From the NCBI GenBank assembly GCA_030041535.1, contig JASHNR010000001.1, forward strand, positions 38,109 to 102,108: a stretch of DNA of 64,000 nt. The letters run 5' to 3'. Source of the DNA: Nitrosopumilaceae archaeon (lineage in GTDB: Archaea; Thermoproteota; Nitrososphaeria; Nitrososphaerales; Nitrosopumilaceae). The notes under the pieces were generated by a model. The model worked only from the letters and a program-made list of their open reading frames with translations. It was not told the origin of the DNA and searched no databases. The first letter of the stretch is position 1. Every line of letters begins with the position of its first letter. Shown in pieces: positions 37,425-47,295 of the stretch. Both the position numbers and the translations under genes were made by a program.

Positions 37425-38345
37425 ATGAAATCAATCAATTATACATTACTTGGCGATGAATCAATAGCCAAGGATTTTGGCAAAAAAGGGACTGCCACCG
37501 ATATTACCATATATGATAAAAAAGATGCAGATTTTGTAAAAACATGGACCATACCTACGGGTTTTCCTGAAAAAATTCCTCCACTTCTTCAGGCCATCAA
37601 CATGGGAGAATATGTCATTTTCCATGTGTCAAAACTTGATAAATTCACAGGCGAACAGATTGTAGCCCTTGACGTATTAAGAAAAAACAAAGGGTTACTA
37701 ACTCACTCTTATGAGGTAGACCGAGAAAAGCTCCTTTTGATGATAAAAGGAACTGTCGTCGAACAATACAAGGTGGTGGAACTATCGGATCTTAGAAAGG
37801 AAATGGACTCTTTAGAGCCGGTATCTCAAGAAGGAAATGTAAGAATACCAATTGATCACTGTTTTGATGTAAAAGGTGTAGGTACAGTCATACTTGGCAA
37901 AGTTGCACAAGGTAAAATCAAGGCATATGACAAGCTCAAACTATTACCCAAAGGGGACGAAGTTGTGATAAAATCAATTCAGATGCATGATGATCCAGTA
38001 GAAGAGGCCGCGTCACCTGCACGAGTAGGACTTGCTGTCAAGGGAATTGTATCCGATGATGTTCAAAGGGGTGACCAACTATGTATTGGTGACGAAATCC
38101 ATGTATCGCAGGACATAGCACTGGATTATCTGCAAAATAAATTCTTCAAGGATAATCTGACCGAAAACCAGACGTTTCTTGTCAATATAGGTCTGCAGAC
38201 AAGAGCTGCCAAAATAATATCTCTCAAACCCATGAAACTTTCTCTCAATAAACCTGCATCATTTGTAAAAAACGACATTTGCGTAATTCTAAAACCCGAA
38301 TCACAAACAATACGTATAGTGGGAAGCGGGCAAATTATGGTATAA
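37425..38345 (+). CDS. EF-Tu/SelB-like protein with degenerate GTPase domain
   Basis: C-terminal domain II-like HCFDVKGVGTVILGKVAQGKIKAYDKLKLLPKG...; no intact P-loop. Confidence 0.75.
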   Translation: MKSINYTLLGDESIAKDFGKKGTATDITIYDKKDADFVKTWTIPTGFPEKIPPLLQAINMGEYVIFHVSKLDKFTGEQIVALDVLRKNKGLLTHSYEVDREKLLLMIKGTVVEQYKVVELSDLRKEMDSLEPVSQEGNVRIPIDHCFDVKGVGTVILGKVAQGKIKAYDKLKLLPKGDEVVIKSIQMHDDPVEEAASPARVGLAVKGIVSDDVQRGDQLCIGDEIHVSQDIALDYLQNKFFKDNLTENQTFLVNIGLQTRAAKIISLKPMKLSLNKPASFVKNDICVILKPESQTIRIVGSGQIMV

Positions 38346-38483
38346 TGATATCCAAAATGCAAGTTTAGCTCAAATGATTTTATAGTTTATTCTCAAATTA
38401 TTTTCTTGGGCAATCTTTTGAGTCAGTTACACATACGTAAAATGTGAATGCGGCCCAAGTAAAGTCTCATAGGCCTAAAATTC

Positions 38484-38523
38484 CGGCCAGATTTACGAAC
38501 GAAACTGGCCGCAAAACGGCCAG
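38484..38523 (+). other. Three-arm competing hairpin (CGGCCAG / CTGGCCG / CGGCCAG)
   Basis: CGGCCAG 38484-38490, CTGGCCG 38505-38511, CGGCCAG 38517-38523 in intergenic region. Confidence 0.6.
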
Positions 38524-38620
38524 AATCTGTTTTGGTTAAATATTTAACTGATTTGACGTCTTGCATTGAAAATAAACCCGACATGAACTAAAATATCTGT
38601 AAATGATACGGTCCTCGTAC

Positions 38621-38746
38621 ATGGCTCAGTTTGATATGGTCGCCTTTATCTCGTGGTCATCTATTACAGCTATTTTTATTGTTGTAACAGGGCTGGTTTA
38701 TAAGAAATTTGTAAAAAGAGACAGAAATGAATCACCTCAGACTTGA
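38621..38746 (+). CDS. 41-aa single-TM small protein
   Basis: Hand translation MAQFDMVAFISWSSITAIFIVVTGLVYKKFVKRDRNESPQT; overlaps start of DUF99 gene. Confidence 0.5.
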   Translation: MAQFDMVAFISWSSITAIFIVVTGLVYKKFVKRDRNESPQT

Positions 38747-39302
38747 GAAAAAAGGCTTGCGTGGACTTGCTATTGCAGAGAGCTTTCGAGAGACTGATTT
38801 AAAATCAAAATTGGCAGGAGTTGTGATGCGAAGAGACTTTGTAATTGATGGATTTGTTTTTGGTAACGCTACAATTGAAGGGGATGACGCTACTGATGCC
38901 ATGATATCCATGTATGAGAAATTAGATCGTAATGACATTAGCTTCATTCTGGTCTCAGGACTGATTATCTCAATGTATAACATAGTAGACATGATGAAAC
39001 TATGGAAAAAAATCAAGATGCCAATCATTGGCGTTACATATGGCGAGTCTGATGGAATGGAAGAAGCAATTAGGCACCATTTTCCTGATTCCTACGAGTC
39101 CAAAATAAAACAATATAGAAATCTTGGTACAAGGACCAAGATATCGTTACACACAAAACATGACATTTACCTCAGGGTGGAAGGATGCGACATAAGAGAA
39201 GCAAAAAAACTACTTGATACATTTACGTTACAGGGAGCAGTACCTGAACCATTAAGGGTAGCACAAATTCTTGCCAAGGCAGAACTTGATTTGAAACCTT
39301 GA
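38727..39302 (+). CDS. DUF99 family (endonuclease V-like) protein
   Basis: LEKKGLRGLAIAESFRE...GVVMRRDFVIDGFVFG. Confidence 0.85.
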   Translation: MNHLRLEKKGLRGLAIAESFRETDLKSKLAGVVMRRDFVIDGFVFGNATIEGDDATDAMISMYEKLDRNDISFILVSGLIISMYNIVDMMKLWKKIKMPIIGVTYGESDGMEEAIRHHFPDSYESKIKQYRNLGTRTKISLHTKHDIYLRVEGCDIREAKKLLDTFTLQGAVPEPLRVAQILAKAELDLKP

Positions 39303-39304
39303 CC

Positions 39305-39733
39305 CTACTTTCGCTCTTCCTTGCTTACCACCCATTTACTATTTGTTAATCGTGAAGAGGTAAACTCGATCTGTCCTATCACGCGGTCTCCCTTTCGCAC
39401 AATTCCGTATTCGTTGCGTGATGATACTTTGATAATCAGTCGTATTGGAGTATATCCGCCTTCGATGACCTTGATCTTAAATCGCCTGCTTGCTTTGATA
39501 GTCAAGTCACGTGCAGTCTTTGACTCTCCAATCCATGAAAACATCTCAAAATTGCCAAAATTCTTGGTACTTATCTCGTAATCGTACAACCTGGCTTCAA
39601 ATTTCAAATCTGATCTCTTTGCCTCTTCATTCATCCAGTCTATGGCTTGCCTTCCATAGCCTTTTTCAATTCCAAAAGATTCTGCATCTGCCAATTTTTG
39701 ATACTGTTTGGAAAATAGTTGAATATAATTCAA
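39305..39733 (-). CDS. Conserved hypothetical protein
   Basis: 142-aa ORF without recognised motif. Confidence 0.5.
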   Translation of the reverse strand: MNYIQLFSKQYQKLADAESFGIEKGYGRQAIDWMNEEAKRSDLKFEARLYDYEISTKNFGNFEMFSWIGESKTARDLTIKASRRFKIKVIEGGYTPIRLIIKVSSRNEYGIVRKGDRVIGQIEFTSSRLTNSKWVVSKEERK

Positions 39734-39778
39734 AAGTGATTATATCAGATATATTAGTCACAACAGACTCGGAAATAG

Positions 39779-40939
39779 TTGCCCCGGACTGCTTCAGACA
39801 TAAGAAAAGCCATAGAATCTAACTGGAATGAATATTTATCAAAATATGCCAATCTGTTTTCTTCAAATTATGTGGAAGGTTCTAGCCCGCCTTCAGTTTT
39901 TGTTGGCTCTTATGGATATCCCAAAGTCTTGGTAGGACCAATGGTGCCTCCAATCCATGGCAATACACTCACTATGGACTTGCCTGAGTCTTGGCTGGGA
40001 AAAAGTTTGGAGGATATTGTGAATTACAGGTTATCTCTGGTGCGAGGAATCAAAGCAGTTCCTATAAAAGAACCTCAGGGAAGATACATTGAAAGTTTAC
40101 AAGAGCTTGCAATGTCATCCCAGTCTACTGACTCTGAAGTAGAATTTGTAAAAAATACACACCATTCTTTATTTGTAGATGGGGAGAATGCGCCTTTTGG
40201 CCCCGTTGGTGAAATAAAAAATGCCAAGTTCTCAAATTCATCCTCAGACAAGAACATTCAACGATTATTTTACGACAAAGACATTTTGGCACAAGATGCA
40301 GTTCTTGAACTCTACAATCGTGGTATAGAGGTAAGCAAAATTCAAAAATGTTTCAGTATTGGAATGTTTGGAAAAAATAGGAAGCTTGTGCCTACAAGGT
40401 GGAGCATAACTGCAACTGACGATATAATTTCTAAATCTATGGTTGAACAAATAACAAGTTTTTCAGAGATTGACAGCTGCTGCCTTTTCACCTATGAACA
40501 TCTTGGTAACTTGTATGCTGTAATCATGTTTCCAAGTAGGTGGATGTTTGAGATGCAAGAGGCGTGGTACGATCAGGATGGAAACATAGGATTTGGGTCA
40601 GATTTTGAAGATACGCACGGTCTTTCACACTATCCGGAGACTGCAGGGGCTCATTTTGCATCACGGCTTGCAGTTGCTGAATATCTCTTGGCAACTAGTA
40701 CCCAGGCAGGAGTTATGGTACTTCGTGAGATAAGGCCTGAATATGCAGTTCCAGTGGGTGTCTGGCAAGTAAGAGAAGGAGTCAGGATGGCGCTAAAACA
40801 AAAACCAGTTATAGTACACAATTTTGAACAAGGCCTAGATCTTGCATGTAAAGGTATGAGTGTAGACAAGAAAGAGTGGCTGGTAAGAAGCAAATTATAC
40901 AAAGCAAGAAATCAAAAATCAATAAAAGATTATTTCTAA
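39779..40939 (+). CDS. nreA: NreA-type DNA repair protein with C-terminal PIP box
   Basis: SPPSVFVGSYGYPKVLVGPMVPP; ends QKSIKDYF. Confidence 0.88.
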   Translation: MPRTASDIRKAIESNWNEYLSKYANLFSSNYVEGSSPPSVFVGSYGYPKVLVGPMVPPIHGNTLTMDLPESWLGKSLEDIVNYRLSLVRGIKAVPIKEPQGRYIESLQELAMSSQSTDSEVEFVKNTHHSLFVDGENAPFGPVGEIKNAKFSNSSSDKNIQRLFYDKDILAQDAVLELYNRGIEVSKIQKCFSIGMFGKNRKLVPTRWSITATDDIISKSMVEQITSFSEIDSCCLFTYEHLGNLYAVIMFPSRWMFEMQEAWYDQDGNIGFGSDFEDTHGLSHYPETAGAHFASRLAVAEYLLATSTQAGVMVLREIRPEYAVPVGVWQVREGVRMALKQKPVIVHNFEQGLDLACKGMSVDKKEWLVRSKLYKARNQKSIKDYF

Positions 40940-40976
40940 CTGCTAGAGTTTTTATTGAACGCGTTTTGCATCTTAA

Positions 40977-41930
40977 TTGTTGCAAAACAGAAGTATGATT
41001 ATTGCTATAGCGATCATAGCATCGCCAATAATTTTTGCATTGGCTATCTTTCCAGATACGTTCAGTCTTGGCTGGAACCAGGGTCGAGGAGGACTTCTCT
41101 TTGCATTGGCATTTGTTGCAGCAGAATTGATAGGCATAAAACTTGAGATTCCAAAGAAAAGACTCTTCGCTGCAATTCCACTGGCAGGAGCAGCTATTGC
41201 ATATTTGGTAGCTATTGAATTTGGTCTCAAAAATTATCTTACTACAATTGCACCCATGTTTCATGTTTTGTTATTGGATTCATGGGATTGGATGTGGGAC
41301 TTTATTGTATTTGCAATCTTCTTTGTATCTATACTGACTGTGCTTTTTGGCAAGAGATGGATAAGAATCTCTCCGGCAGGCCCAATCTATACTGCCGGCA
41401 CTGCAATAATTCTATCACTTGATGCATTCTTTCCGTATGACTCGCTTGGTCCCTTGCAGTATGTTGTACCATATCTTGTAAAACTAGATGTCTTTTTGAT
41501 AACAGCTTTTAATCTGGGGATTGCCAGTGCACACGGAAATATTATGTTCCTCAGCGGTGATCATGGTCCATTTGCGCTTCAGGTATTCTGGCCATCGGCG
41601 GGTGTTCATAGCATGATAATCTACTCTCTTGTCATGATGGCATTTTTGCTTAAGATGAATATACCGCGAAACAGAAAGGCTGTTTACTTTGCACTTGGGG
41701 TAGTTGGAACCATTGGAGTAAATGTAATTCGAATACTATCTCTTTCACTGTTTGTACTCAAAGTATCTACCAACGTAAATGAATTTCAATCATTTCATGG
41801 CATTGCAGGAGAGATAATGTTTCTCCCATGGCTCTTTGTATTTCTACTCATTGTCACATATATAGAAACAAGACGATTGAAAAAAAATGAAATAAAAATT
41901 GCAAAACATGAATACGATAAAAATCAATAG
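40977..41930 (+). CDS. Exosortase/archaeosortase family protein
   Basis: Multi-TM; QVFWPSAGVHSMIIYSLV...GVNVIRILSLSLF...FHGIAGEIMFLPWL. Confidence 0.75.
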   Translation: MLQNRSMIIAIAIIASPIIFALAIFPDTFSLGWNQGRGGLLFALAFVAAELIGIKLEIPKKRLFAAIPLAGAAIAYLVAIEFGLKNYLTTIAPMFHVLLLDSWDWMWDFIVFAIFFVSILTVLFGKRWIRISPAGPIYTAGTAIILSLDAFFPYDSLGPLQYVVPYLVKLDVFLITAFNLGIASAHGNIMFLSGDHGPFALQVFWPSAGVHSMIIYSLVMMAFLLKMNIPRNRKAVYFALGVVGTIGVNVIRILSLSLFVLKVSTNVNEFQSFHGIAGEIMFLPWLFVFLLIVTYIETRRLKKNEIKIAKHEYDKNQ

Positions 41931-42396
41931 AGAAATAAATCCGGGAACTTATGAGATCGAAGATATTTTTGATGGATTAAAGAAAGTTGAAATTCTACAA
42001 AAGATCTTCGGATCAATTACAGAGCTTGATGACGTCTTTTCAAAGACAAAAGTAATTGTGGACACAAGCAGTCACTACATGCACGTAAAAAACGAAGATG
42101 CTATAATTGTGATTGGACTCAATCACTTGAAAAACTCGGATAAGATAACTCTCTACCTTGACATAGTGCATGAACTTGTACATGTGAAACAACAAAGGCG
42201 AGGTTTAGATCTATATGATAAATCATATTCTTATGTGGATAGACCAACTGAAATTGAGGCCTATATTGTAGCTGTCGAAGAGGCAAAAAGACTAGGTATG
42301 CAATACCATGAGATAATAGATTACTTGCAAGTGGAATGGATTACACCTGATGAACATCAGAGACTTGCAACACATGTGGGGCTTGAAAAGCCTTAA
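41908..42396 (+). CDS. Putative zinc metallopeptidase-like protein
   Basis: IVHELVHVKQQRRG HExxH motif plus downstream E. Confidence 0.6.
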   Translation: MNTIKINREINPGTYEIEDIFDGLKKVEILQKIFGSITELDDVFSKTKVIVDTSSHYMHVKNEDAIIVIGLNHLKNSDKITLYLDIVHELVHVKQQRRGLDLYDKSYSYVDRPTEIEAYIVAVEEAKRLGMQYHEIIDYLQVEWITPDEHQRLATHVGLEKP

Positions 42397-43547
42397 AAAA
42401 ATCTTGTAATGTCTACCTGTCCTGCCACTTCTGAAAAATCAGAAACTTTTACACCTAGTCTTCTGATAAGTAACTTTTGGTCCTCTAATGATTCTTTGAG
42501 TAATTGAAGTGCAGTTTTTTTCAATTCTTCAAGACTAGATGTTGGATTTTTCAACATTCTGGACTTTGTCCTATTTGAAAGGTCTTCTTGGACAAATTGT
42601 ATTCCAACAGACTTGAAAACAAGGTTGTCTCTTACAATGGCTTCATGTATATCCGCACAAAGTTGTTCCAGATCTTTTGACAAGAATTCAAAGTCTTTTG
42701 TGTCTTGTTTTAATGTGATTATTCTGCTGTATTGTATTGGTTCTGCTCTTGGCGATACTGGTTCATCATCAATTCCTCTTGCTGCATTGTAAATGTAAGT
42801 TCCAATCTTTCTCCCAAATAGACTGTTAAGTGAGAATACGTCTAGCCTCTTCAGATCAGATATTGTCTGAAGATTCATCTCGTGAAATTTTTCTTCAGAC
42901 TTGTTCCCAATACCGGGTATGACCTTAATTGGCAGTGAACCAAGAAAAGATTCAATCTTATCTGGTTCTATCACGGTAAGACCATCAGGTTTTTTAAAAT
43001 CAGAAGCTATCTTTGACACAAGCTTGTTTGTTGATGCCCCAATTGTTGATGAAAGTTTAGTATTGCTGCGAATGGAATTCTTTAGTTGCTGAGCCAGATG
43101 AGCCGCCTTTGCAAAATTGCCTTCTGTTCTTTTTGTAACGTCAAGATATGCCTCGTCTCTTCCTACGTATTCAAAGACATCTGCATACTTTCTAATTAAG
43201 TTCATTGCATTCTCTGAAACCTCTGAATAATAGTCAAAATCCGTAGGAAGAAATACAGCTTCTGATACATCTTCGAGCTTTCTTTTGGCAAATTTTATGG
43301 GCATTCCTGATTTTACTCCATATCTTCTTGCTATGTAATTGGCAGTTGCTATGGCTCCACTGTCACCGCCTCTGTCAGAAAATACACACACGGCAACGGG
43401 TTTTGTCTTCAACTCTGGATTTCTCAACTCTTCGCATTGTGCGTAAAAATAGTCAAAATCAATATGGAAGATGACCCGTTGGCTCACAAGTTTTTCTAGT
43501 ATGATTTTACTTATTACATTATTGTAAAGCGATTTTATACCAATCAT
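42393..43547 (-). CDS. dpo4: Y-family DNA polymerase IV (Dpo4/DinB)
   Basis: FHIDFDYFYAQCEELRNPELKTKPVAVCV; C-terminal little-finger domain. Confidence 0.95.
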   Translation of the reverse strand: MIGIKSLYNNVISKIILEKLVSQRVIFHIDFDYFYAQCEELRNPELKTKPVAVCVFSDRGGDSGAIATANYIARRYGVKSGMPIKFAKRKLEDVSEAVFLPTDFDYYSEVSENAMNLIRKYADVFEYVGRDEAYLDVTKRTEGNFAKAAHLAQQLKNSIRSNTKLSSTIGASTNKLVSKIASDFKKPDGLTVIEPDKIESFLGSLPIKVIPGIGNKSEEKFHEMNLQTISDLKRLDVFSLNSLFGRKIGTYIYNAARGIDDEPVSPRAEPIQYSRIITLKQDTKDFEFLSKDLEQLCADIHEAIVRDNLVFKSVGIQFVQEDLSNRTKSRMLKNPTSSLEELKKTALQLLKESLEDQKLLIRRLGVKVSDFSEVAGQVDITRFF

Positions 43548-43660
43548 TAAATGAATTAGTTCGTTTTTTCATTATGTTTTCGTATAATTGGCAAGATACC
43601 GTAATCTTTTACCGAGTTTTTCAAATTACATCTAAATACCGATCTTATTAATGAATATCG

Positions 43661-43906
43661 ATGGATTATCCTGTTTCAATAAACGAAGAAGGAATCAAAC
43701 TGCAACCCGAAAAAATGGATGTTGATAAACCGTATTATTGTATTTACCAAGAAAAGGTGATGCTTTTTTTCAAGGACAAAAATGACCTTCTAAATTGTTA
43801 TGAAATCGAAGAAAAAGAAATTGTTGATGAAGTAAAACAAGCTAAATTGGAAGATATCGATAATATTATTGAGAAATACGTAGAAAAAAAGAATCTGAAC
43901 CATTAA
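43661..43906 (+). CDS. Hypothetical protein
   Basis: 81-aa ORF. Confidence 0.45.
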   Translation: MDYPVSINEEGIKLQPEKMDVDKPYYCIYQEKVMLFFKDKNDLLNCYEIEEKEIVDEVKQAKLEDIDNIIEKYVEKKNLNH

Positions 43907-43930
43907 ATAAAACACAAAAAGAGGTGGTCT

Positions 43931-44218
43931 GTGCCAAGACCGCCAAATATCATCTTTATTGGTAAAAAACCCATTCTTACATATGTGAATGCTACTCTAA
44001 CATTGCTTGCAAATGAGCCCACGGTTACAATAAAGGCAAGGGGTAAGAGCATGACTGCAGCAGTAGATGTGTCACAAATGATAGTTAAGAGAATGAATGC
44101 AGTGGGTTACAAGGTCAGTGGTGTAAGAATTTTTTCTGAAAAAATGGAATCAAAGGACGGAAAAGCAAGAAACGTATCAACAATAGAAGTTGATGTTTCT
44201 AAACCCGAAGATGGTTAG
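43931..44218 (+). CDS. albA: Alba DNA/RNA-binding protein
   Basis: NIIFIGKKPILTYVNATLTLL...VTIKARGKSMTAAVDVSQMI; GTG start. Confidence 0.9.
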   Translation: MPRPPNIIFIGKKPILTYVNATLTLLANEPTVTIKARGKSMTAAVDVSQMIVKRMNAVGYKVSGVRIFSEKMESKDGKARNVSTIEVDVSKPEDG

Positions 44219-44450
44219 CAAGTTTCTAAAGTATGTCTTGGTCATAGTTTTGTCTGGTATAGTTACAATAGTTGTATTGTATAATTTTGGACTTGTCGAC
44301 AAGTGTCCAATAAAACAAATTTACATTGAGGGCAATCTAAAAACATACGAGCAAACAAAAGATCCAGAACTGTGTGCTCAACTAAATGACAAGATATCTC
44401 AGTTTGACGATGAATGCAAGGGAGACATAGAGATACTTGATTGTGGTTAA
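44211..44450 (+). CDS. Small single-TM protein
   Basis: MVSKFLKYVLVIVLSGIVTIVVLYNFGLVDKC. Confidence 0.45.
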   Translation: MVSKFLKYVLVIVLSGIVTIVVLYNFGLVDKCPIKQIYIEGNLKTYEQTKDPELCAQLNDKISQFDDECKGDIEILDCG

Positions 44451-45064
44451 TGGACTGCTTGGGATAGGAAGCTTATTCCAAAATAAACTAAAACACCACT
44501 TAGCGCAATCATGAAAACCTTGTAGTTTCTAGTTGAGAGGATCTTTTTTCCACGGCTAGACAAAAACCCTACAGCCCCTAGCCACGCATAGTCCATCCAT
44601 ATGTGAAATCCAAACATTATGCCAATTCCAACAAGTGAGTATAGTAGTATAGCATCAGAGATTAACTTGAAACCTATTGTAATCCACCAAATCAAGAAAA
44701 ATGGATTGAGTGCGCTCAATAGAATTCCTATAAAAAATGGACCATGTTTTGGTAAACGGCCCGAATCTGATTCTCTTAGAGTGGTTCTAACCTGTAGCCC
44801 TGCAAAAACAAAGAGGCTTATGGAGCCAAGTATTGCAATGTATTCTCTGAACTGTGGAAAGGTAGCAAATGAAATCGCTCCAATTCCAAGAAGTATTACA
44901 AGTGGAAGCTCAACAACTGTGTGTCCAAATGCCATTTTAATTCCTGTTTTCCACCCACCTCTTATGCCGTATGCAACATTTGCTGTAAAAAGGGGTCCTG
45001 GAGACATTACCCCGGAAACTGAAATCGTAATGACTGTTAATGCAAATTCTAGTAGCGTAGTCAT
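44447..45064 (-). CDS. LysE/RhtB family transporter
   Basis: SPGPLFTANVAYGIRGGWKTGIKMAFGHTVVE. Confidence 0.85.
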   Translation of the reverse strand: MTTLLEFALTVITISVSGVMSPGPLFTANVAYGIRGGWKTGIKMAFGHTVVELPLVILLGIGAISFATFPQFREYIAILGSISLFVFAGLQVRTTLRESDSGRLPKHGPFFIGILLSALNPFFLIWWITIGFKLISDAILLYSLVGIGIMFGFHIWMDYAWLGAVGFLSSRGKKILSTRNYKVFMIALSGVLVYFGISFLSQAVH

Positions 45065-45083
45065 GTAGACATTTTTCTAATAT

Positions 45084-45332
45084 CTAGTATGCGAAAATTT
45101 TTGATAGGGGGTCTATCTTGTTTGCCAAAAAATTCAACACATCGTCAGCATTATACATGTAGAAAAATTCATCAAAACCGTTTTTTGATACGTTCACACA
45201 ATATCTTCTAGATATTTTATTGATAAAAACAAACCCTATTTTATCTTCGATTCTTATTCCCTCATCGGAATCTAAGACTCGGAGATGTTTTGGCAGACTA
45301 TCTTTTGCGATCTCTCGCTCTTGATAACTCAT
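45084..45332 (-). CDS. Hypothetical protein
   Basis: 82-aa ORF overlapping PAC2 gene. Confidence 0.45.
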   Translation of the reverse strand: MSYQEREIAKDSLPKHLRVLDSDEGIRIEDKIGFVFINKISRRYCVNVSKNGFDEFFYMYNADDVLNFLANKIDPLSKIFAY

Positions 45333-46042
45333 CCGTAAATTGCATCTCGTAGTGGGCCAGCTTCTTGTTCTGTTTGTTTTAGATTCTGTTCAATGTTTTC
45401 TGCCTCGCTCATTAGAGTTCGGAAATCACATGATGCACCTGGGACAAGCTTTGCCATTGCCATGCAAATTTCTGCACCTGCTCTAAAGTCTGGTCCAGTC
45501 TCTTGGCCTTTGTACAAAAGAACTATTACGTTAGTTTTTGTAATAAAGCCTTCATTTAACAAAATTCCAGGGATCCCAGGTACAGTGCCATTTCTAAGTA
45601 TTGGAATTTCGGCATCAGCCAATCGTTTCTTTGCGGTTTCAGTACTGGCAACTCCTATGACAAACGGCTTTTCATCCGTTTTTACTGCAGAACTGCTTAC
45701 TATGAGAGAGCATTTGTGATCATTTGCCCAATTTAACATGGTTCTTGCTACCTCTCTATGAAGTGATTCATGTGGTGTTAAATAAGATGAAAATACAGCT
45801 ACCCTGAGATCCTCGTTGACAAATATTCTTGCAGGAAAATTAGGTACCTCGTCTCTTATGATGCTGATGGGAGGGAAAAGTTCTGAATCAAGCACACCTG
45901 CCAATTCAAATTTAGATGTTGTAGTTATCAGAGATTCTGTGGCTATGGCATTGGCCAATCCTGCATAAGGAAAGCCATCTACTACAAAACCTCCTTCTAT
46001 GTTGATTGATTTTAGTTCTCTAACAGTTATTTCGTTACCCAT
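45329..46042 (-). CDS. PAC2 family proteasome assembly chaperone-like protein
   Basis: GFVVDGFPYAGLANAIATESLI...GIPGILLNEG. Confidence 0.82.
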   Translation of the reverse strand: MGNEITVRELKSINIEGGFVVDGFPYAGLANAIATESLITTTSKFELAGVLDSELFPPISIIRDEVPNFPARIFVNEDLRVAVFSSYLTPHESLHREVARTMLNWANDHKCSLIVSSSAVKTDEKPFVIGVASTETAKKRLADAEIPILRNGTVPGIPGILLNEGFITKTNVIVLLYKGQETGPDFRAGAEICMAMAKLVPGASCDFRTLMSEAENIEQNLKQTEQEAGPLRDAIYG

Positions 46043-46089
46043 GATATCACATACTACTACATCCTTTTAAAGCATGGATATCATTTTAT

Positions 46090-47295
46090 GTGTCAAATTC
46101 TATCGATGGCTCAGTGTACGATAGCGAACACGTCATGATAAAGATCTTCAATTCCTTTTCCTCAAATAAAGACAAATTAGAACCGTTTGAGAAAAACATG
46201 GTAAAGATCTTCATCTGTGGCCCAACATTGTATGATTATACCCATCTGGGGCACGCTAGAATATTTCTCACATACGACCTTTTGTGTAGGCATTTGCATG
46301 AACGAGGTTATGACACTGACGTTCTAGTCAATATGACTGATATTAATCAAAATGTATTCAATAAAGCAAAAGACGAATCAAAAGATTATAATGCAATTGC
46401 TAGATTCTATGCACAGAAATTTGCAGAAGATCTAAATCTCTTAAATATCAAAAGCATAAGCAGGTTTGCATATGTTTCAGATTATGTCTGTTCTATGGAA
46501 AGTCACATATCTCAATTATTGGAACAAAAATTAGCATACTATGCAAATGGCAATGTTTATCTTGATATCTCAAAAGATGGAAAATACGGAACGCTATCAA
46601 AGCAATCGCGAAACCAGCTTCAACTTCACAGATTGGATATAGGTCCTAACAAGAAAAGCCCTGAAGACATTATGCTATGGAATTGTTCTGATGATTTTGG
46701 ATTCTCATGGAAGAGTAAGTTTGGGAGCGGAATTCCTTGGTGGCACATGCAAGACACTACTGTTGCATTGGAAAATTTTGGCCCAAATTATGATATACAT
46801 GGGGGTGCAAGGGAACTCTTGTATCCTCACCATGAAGCGCACCTGGCCCAATACAAGATGTTTTCAACATATGAAAACCCAGTCAAGACGTGGATGCATG
46901 TAGGACTTGTTCTCTCAAATGGGGAAAAGATGTCAAAATCGCTTGGTAATGTTGTGTGGTCAAGAGATCTAACACAAAAATATGGCCAAAATCTGTTACG
47001 GCTCTATATTTTTTCTACCCATTATCGTGAAGATGTTAATTTTGATGAAAAGCAAATTGATGGAAAAAAACAATTCCTAGAAAAAATCAGTCTTGCAGGA
47101 ACAAAAACATCCAAAAAAACTGATTCTGAACTCTCCACACTAGTTGATGAATTTTTTGCAGAATTAGACGATGATCTGAATTCTCCAAAAGCGCTTGAAA
47201 TATTTGAAAATATTTGTTCCAAAGTAATTGCAGGAAGTAATATAGGATATGATGATTTTCAACTAATATGTCAAGTATTGGGAATAATAATCTAA
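46090..47295 (+). CDS. cysS: Cysteinyl-tRNA synthetase
   Basis: ICGPTLYDYTHLGHARIFLTYD; GEKMSKSLGN; GTG start at 46090. Confidence 0.93.
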   Translation: MSNSIDGSVYDSEHVMIKIFNSFSSNKDKLEPFEKNMVKIFICGPTLYDYTHLGHARIFLTYDLLCRHLHERGYDTDVLVNMTDINQNVFNKAKDESKDYNAIARFYAQKFAEDLNLLNIKSISRFAYVSDYVCSMESHISQLLEQKLAYYANGNVYLDISKDGKYGTLSKQSRNQLQLHRLDIGPNKKSPEDIMLWNCSDDFGFSWKSKFGSGIPWWHMQDTTVALENFGPNYDIHGGARELLYPHHEAHLAQYKMFSTYENPVKTWMHVGLVLSNGEKMSKSLGNVVWSRDLTQKYGQNLLRLYIFSTHYREDVNFDEKQIDGKKQFLEKISLAGTKTSKKTDSELSTLVDEFFAELDDDLNSPKALEIFENICSKVIAGSNIGYDDFQLICQVLGIII

